A stretch of DNA of 64,000 bases from Moniliophthora roreri (Eukaryota > Basidiomycota > Agaricomycetes > Agaricales > Marasmiaceae), in NCBI GenBank assembly GCA_001466705.2, contig LATX02000021.1:16723-80722 (forward strand). Direction: 5' to 3'. The notes below the pieces were generated by a model. It was given only the letters and a program-made list of their open reading frames with translations. It searched no databases and was not told where the DNA came from. The position numbers and the translations under genes were made by a program. Of the stretch, positions 61,152 to 64,000 are shown piece by piece. The first letter of the stretch is position 1. Each line of letters starts with the position of its first letter.

Positions 61152-63016
61152 CCAGTGGTCCCATGCAACATTTGCACAAATATTCCCAATATTGGACATT
61201 TTCTACATGTAGCAGGACTTTTGGACACATACACATTCCTTAAACATACAACATCTTATCTTTTCCTATTATTTTGAGTTTTGGTATTATTCTATTTTCT
61301 GAACTGTATATAACACAATGTACATTAGCTACAAGGCTTAAGCAGCAGCTGGCATCTTGCCCTGCTTCATAGTGGCTTGCTCTGGACATCTGCATTGGTG
61401 CTGTTCCAGGCAAGTTTGTGACAGTGCTTTACCAATGCCTTCTAGGCATTTGCCAGCTGTCTCTTCTATGAGCCAAGATACCAATCAAAAGCTCTATTTT
61501 ACTGTACTTTAGTGTGAAATACACTTAAGTCAACCAACCACCTTGCAAACACATACCAATAGGTCATGTTCATCTGATTATTGGATTCTTTTGAGAACTG
61601 TACACCATTGGTTGCATTAGTGCACCAAGACTTGAATAAACATGTTGCTTCAATCACATTCATTGGTGTTTCATTAATCTGAGAGTCCTCTGCCACTGGT
61701 TCACATTACTGGACCAAAACACTTGTGAACGTGGTGCTTTACATCATGTTCACTCAGTATTGGAGTCTATTAAGAGTCCTTTGCTATTGGATTGCGTCTG
61801 CACACCAGAACCTTACAGAATGTGTTACTTAGGTTGTGTTCAACCAGTGTTTGACTTGTTTGAGAGTCCTATGCTATTGGTATGCCCCTGCAGACCATAC
61901 CTCTTGTAAATGTGTTACTCTGCACCACTTCCACCCATTATTGGATTCTATTAAGAGTCCTTGACCATTGGTATGCTCCTGCAGACCATAACTCTTGTGA
62001 ATGCGTTGTTTTGCACTGTGTTCATCCATTCTTGGACCTTGCTAAGAGTCCTTGACTATTGGTATGCCCCTGTGGATCATAACNCCAGTGGTCCCATGCA
62101 ACATTTGCACAAATATTCCCAATATTGGACATTTTCTACATGTAGCAGGACTTTTGGACACATACACATTCCTTAAACATACAACATCTTATCTTTTCCT
62201 ATTATTTTGAGTTTTGGTATTATTCTATTTTCTGAACTGTATATAACACAATGTACATTAGCTACAAGGCTTAAGCAGCAGCTGGCATCTTGCCCTGCTT
62301 CATAGTGGCTTGCTCTGGACATCTGCATTGGTGCTGTTCCAGGCAAGTTTGTGACAGTGCTTTACCAATGCCTTCTAGGCATTTGCCAGCTGTCTCTTCT
62401 ATGAGCCAAGATACCAATCAAAAGCTCTATTTTACTGTACTTTAGTGTGAAATACACTTAAGTCAACCAACCACCTTGCAAACACATACCAATAGGTCAT
62501 GTTCATCTGATTATTGGATTCTTTTGAGAACTGTACACCATTGGTTGCATTAGTGCACCAAGACTTGAATAAACATATTACTTCAGTCACATTCATTGGT
62601 GTTTCATTGATCTGAGAGTCCTCTGCCACTGGTTCACATTACTGGACCAAAACACTTGTGAACGTGGTGCTTTACATCATGTTCACTCAGTATTGGAGTC
62701 TATTAAGAGTCCTTTGCTATTGGATTGCGTCTGCACACCAGAACCTTACAGAATGTGTTACTTAGGTTGTGTTCAACCAGTGTTTGACTTGTTTGAGAGT
62801 CCTATGCTATTGGTATGCCCCTGCAGACCATACCTCTTGTAAATGTGTTACTCTGCACCACTTCCACCCATTATTGGATTCTATTAAGAGTCCTTGACCA
62901 TTGGTATGCTCCTGCAGACCATAACTCTTGTGAATGCGTTGTTTTGCACTGTGTTCATCCATTCTTGGACCTTGCTAAGAGTCCTTGACTATTGGTATGC
63001 CCCTGTGGATCATAAC
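61152..63016 (+). repeat. 932-bp direct duplication separated by a single N
   Basis: Blocks 61,152-62,083 and 62,085-63,016 both begin CCAGTGGTCCCATGCAAC and end GTGGATCATAAC, have equal length and differ at only a few bases (for example CATGTTGCTTCAATC versus CATATTACTTCAGTC). N at 62,084 is the only base between. This is best read as two haplotype versions of one locus placed in series by the assembler. Confidence 0.88.
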
Positions 63017-63130
63017 TCTCATGAATGCACCATGTTCACCTATTATTGGATTCTGTGAAGAGTCCTTGATGATTGGTTTGCTCCTGCAGACCTAATTCTG
63101 TCAGAACACACTACTTAGATCATGTTCAAT
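61670..63130 (+). repeat. Diverged tandem array, unit about 80-91 bp
   Basis: Within each 932-bp block the text repeats with the pattern TTGGA-TCTATTAAGAGTCC, then TTGGTATGC-CCTGCAGACC, then GTGAATG-GTT and TGTTCA. Five or more units are visible per block and further units run on to about 63,130. Units differ strongly from each other, so the array is old. No coding frame is shared by the units. Confidence 0.65.
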
Positions 63131-64000
63131 TTGATTTTGATTGTTCTAAAGTGTTCTAAAATCTTATAAATAATCAAATAAACTTCAAACCCCCTTGAAC
63201 TTGATCTTTCAACTCAGATCATGTTTATCTTGTTGTTGGAACTCTATACTCACTCTTCACACTTGACAAGTGTTCAATATGATTATGAAGTAGAAGGATT
63301 CTATTTCCTTTGAGCCCCAAGAACTACTGATAGGTGCACTGTGGAGGATTGAGATGCTTCCTCCTTAGAAGCACAAAACCACTGTCTTCATTTGGAGCCC
63401 ACTGCGAGGGGCTCTTCTTGAATCATATTGAAAGTTTGTATAGTTTTCTGGCACTTAGGCAAGCATTCATTACTTGCAAAACCATTAGTGGAGTGAGACT
63501 TGGCTACAAAGGTCTCTCCTACATAGGTTGGTTATTCATGCCAACCATCTTGTTGTGGCTCAGATNCCATAATCTCTTTTATTCTTTTTCTATGACGATT
63601 GCGCAGTCTCCTGACACTAATCGTTTGCAATTTCCTCGATCAAACGGCTCTCCTTCCGACTCCGTTTGAAAATATTATACTTCCATGCCACTCCGCATGG
63701 TTCCTTCCTTCTCCATCTATTGTCATCTGCTCTGTGGACGCGTAATATGCTTCCATTTCTCCTCTAAAGTGTACATGTAAGCTCAGCCGTGCTATCTTCT
63801 TGTCATACAGCTTTGTCTTCCACTTTCCATGATACAGGCACCTTTCCGGTAACCGATCATCTATTTCATTTGTCTAATTTGATATTGGTATCTCGAGTAT
63901 CCCCCGCCGATAATTTGTCATTCTCTGTTTCATATCTGTTTCTTGGTAATATTCTCATTGATGTATCATTGAAGGCTTTTATTCTTCCTTCAAGTCGGGT
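63131..64000. other. Window end, no supported gene
   Basis: AT-rich sequence with an N at 63,566. After the N the composition shifts to T/C-rich with more CpG (for example TTTGCAATTTCCTCGATCAA), which could mark the return to unique DNA or a join to another contig. One frame at 63,334-63,669 crosses the N and has no recognisable domain. Confidence 0.35.

Noticed and set aside
63334..63669. 111-codon frame at the window end
   Set aside because: It crosses an N at 63,566 and has no domain, so it may join two unrelated contigs.

Overview
The window is nuclear DNA of a filamentous basidiomycete, most likely an Agaricomycete. The protein-coding genes are cut by many introns of about 50-60 nt (GT...AG), and gene neighbours sit very close together. 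The families are typical of mushroom-forming fungi: an SSK1 response regulator, a KDM3-type JmjC protein, and a DUF2235 hydrolase fused to WD40 repeats. I cannot name the species from the sequence.

Layout. Positions 1-36,800 are gene-rich and CpG-rich. In order they hold O-acetylhomoserine sulfhydrylase (+), CENP-C/Mif2 (-), mitochondrial tRNA 2-thiouridylase (+), Esf2/ABT1 (-), ARS2/SERRATE (+), an SSK1-type response regulator (+), a KDM3-like JmjC protein (+), mitochondrial ribosomal protein L16 (-), PRP3 (+), a broken Crinkler-like gene (+), an inverted decayed fragment of the 2-thiouridylase gene (-), Nup107/Nup84 (+), and a DUF2235-WD40 protein (+). Most are single-copy housekeeping genes for sulfur assimilation, centromere assembly, tRNA modification, rRNA processing, RNA splicing and export, osmostress signalling, chromatin and the nuclear pore. 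They share short, often bidirectional, promoters but form no single pathway.

Positions 37,282-64,000 are a CpG-poor block of transposable elements. Element 1 (+, 37,282-45,939) is a Ty3/gypsy chromovirus with a 1,009-bp 5' LTR. It carries two later insertions, a 1.43-kb element and a 403-bp solo LTR, each with a 5-bp target duplication. Next comes a deeper nest: a non-coding repeat (family A) is split by Element 3 (Ty3/gypsy, minus strand, 49,028-59,625). Element 3 is split in its integrase by Element 2 (Ty3/gypsy, plus strand, 49,839-57,542, two 393-bp LTRs, duplication GCTGA). Element 2 in turn holds another family A copy. The last 4 kb are non-coding repeats.

The main observation is how the elements died. 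Catalytic residues of the protease, reverse transcriptase and integrase are lost by changes that fit CpG to TpG/CpA transitions. The differences between paired LTRs are also concentrated at such sites. This implies past cytosine methylation followed by deamination. Single Ns at 56,231 and 62,084 each sit between two same-length near-identical blocks and look like assembly artefacts.
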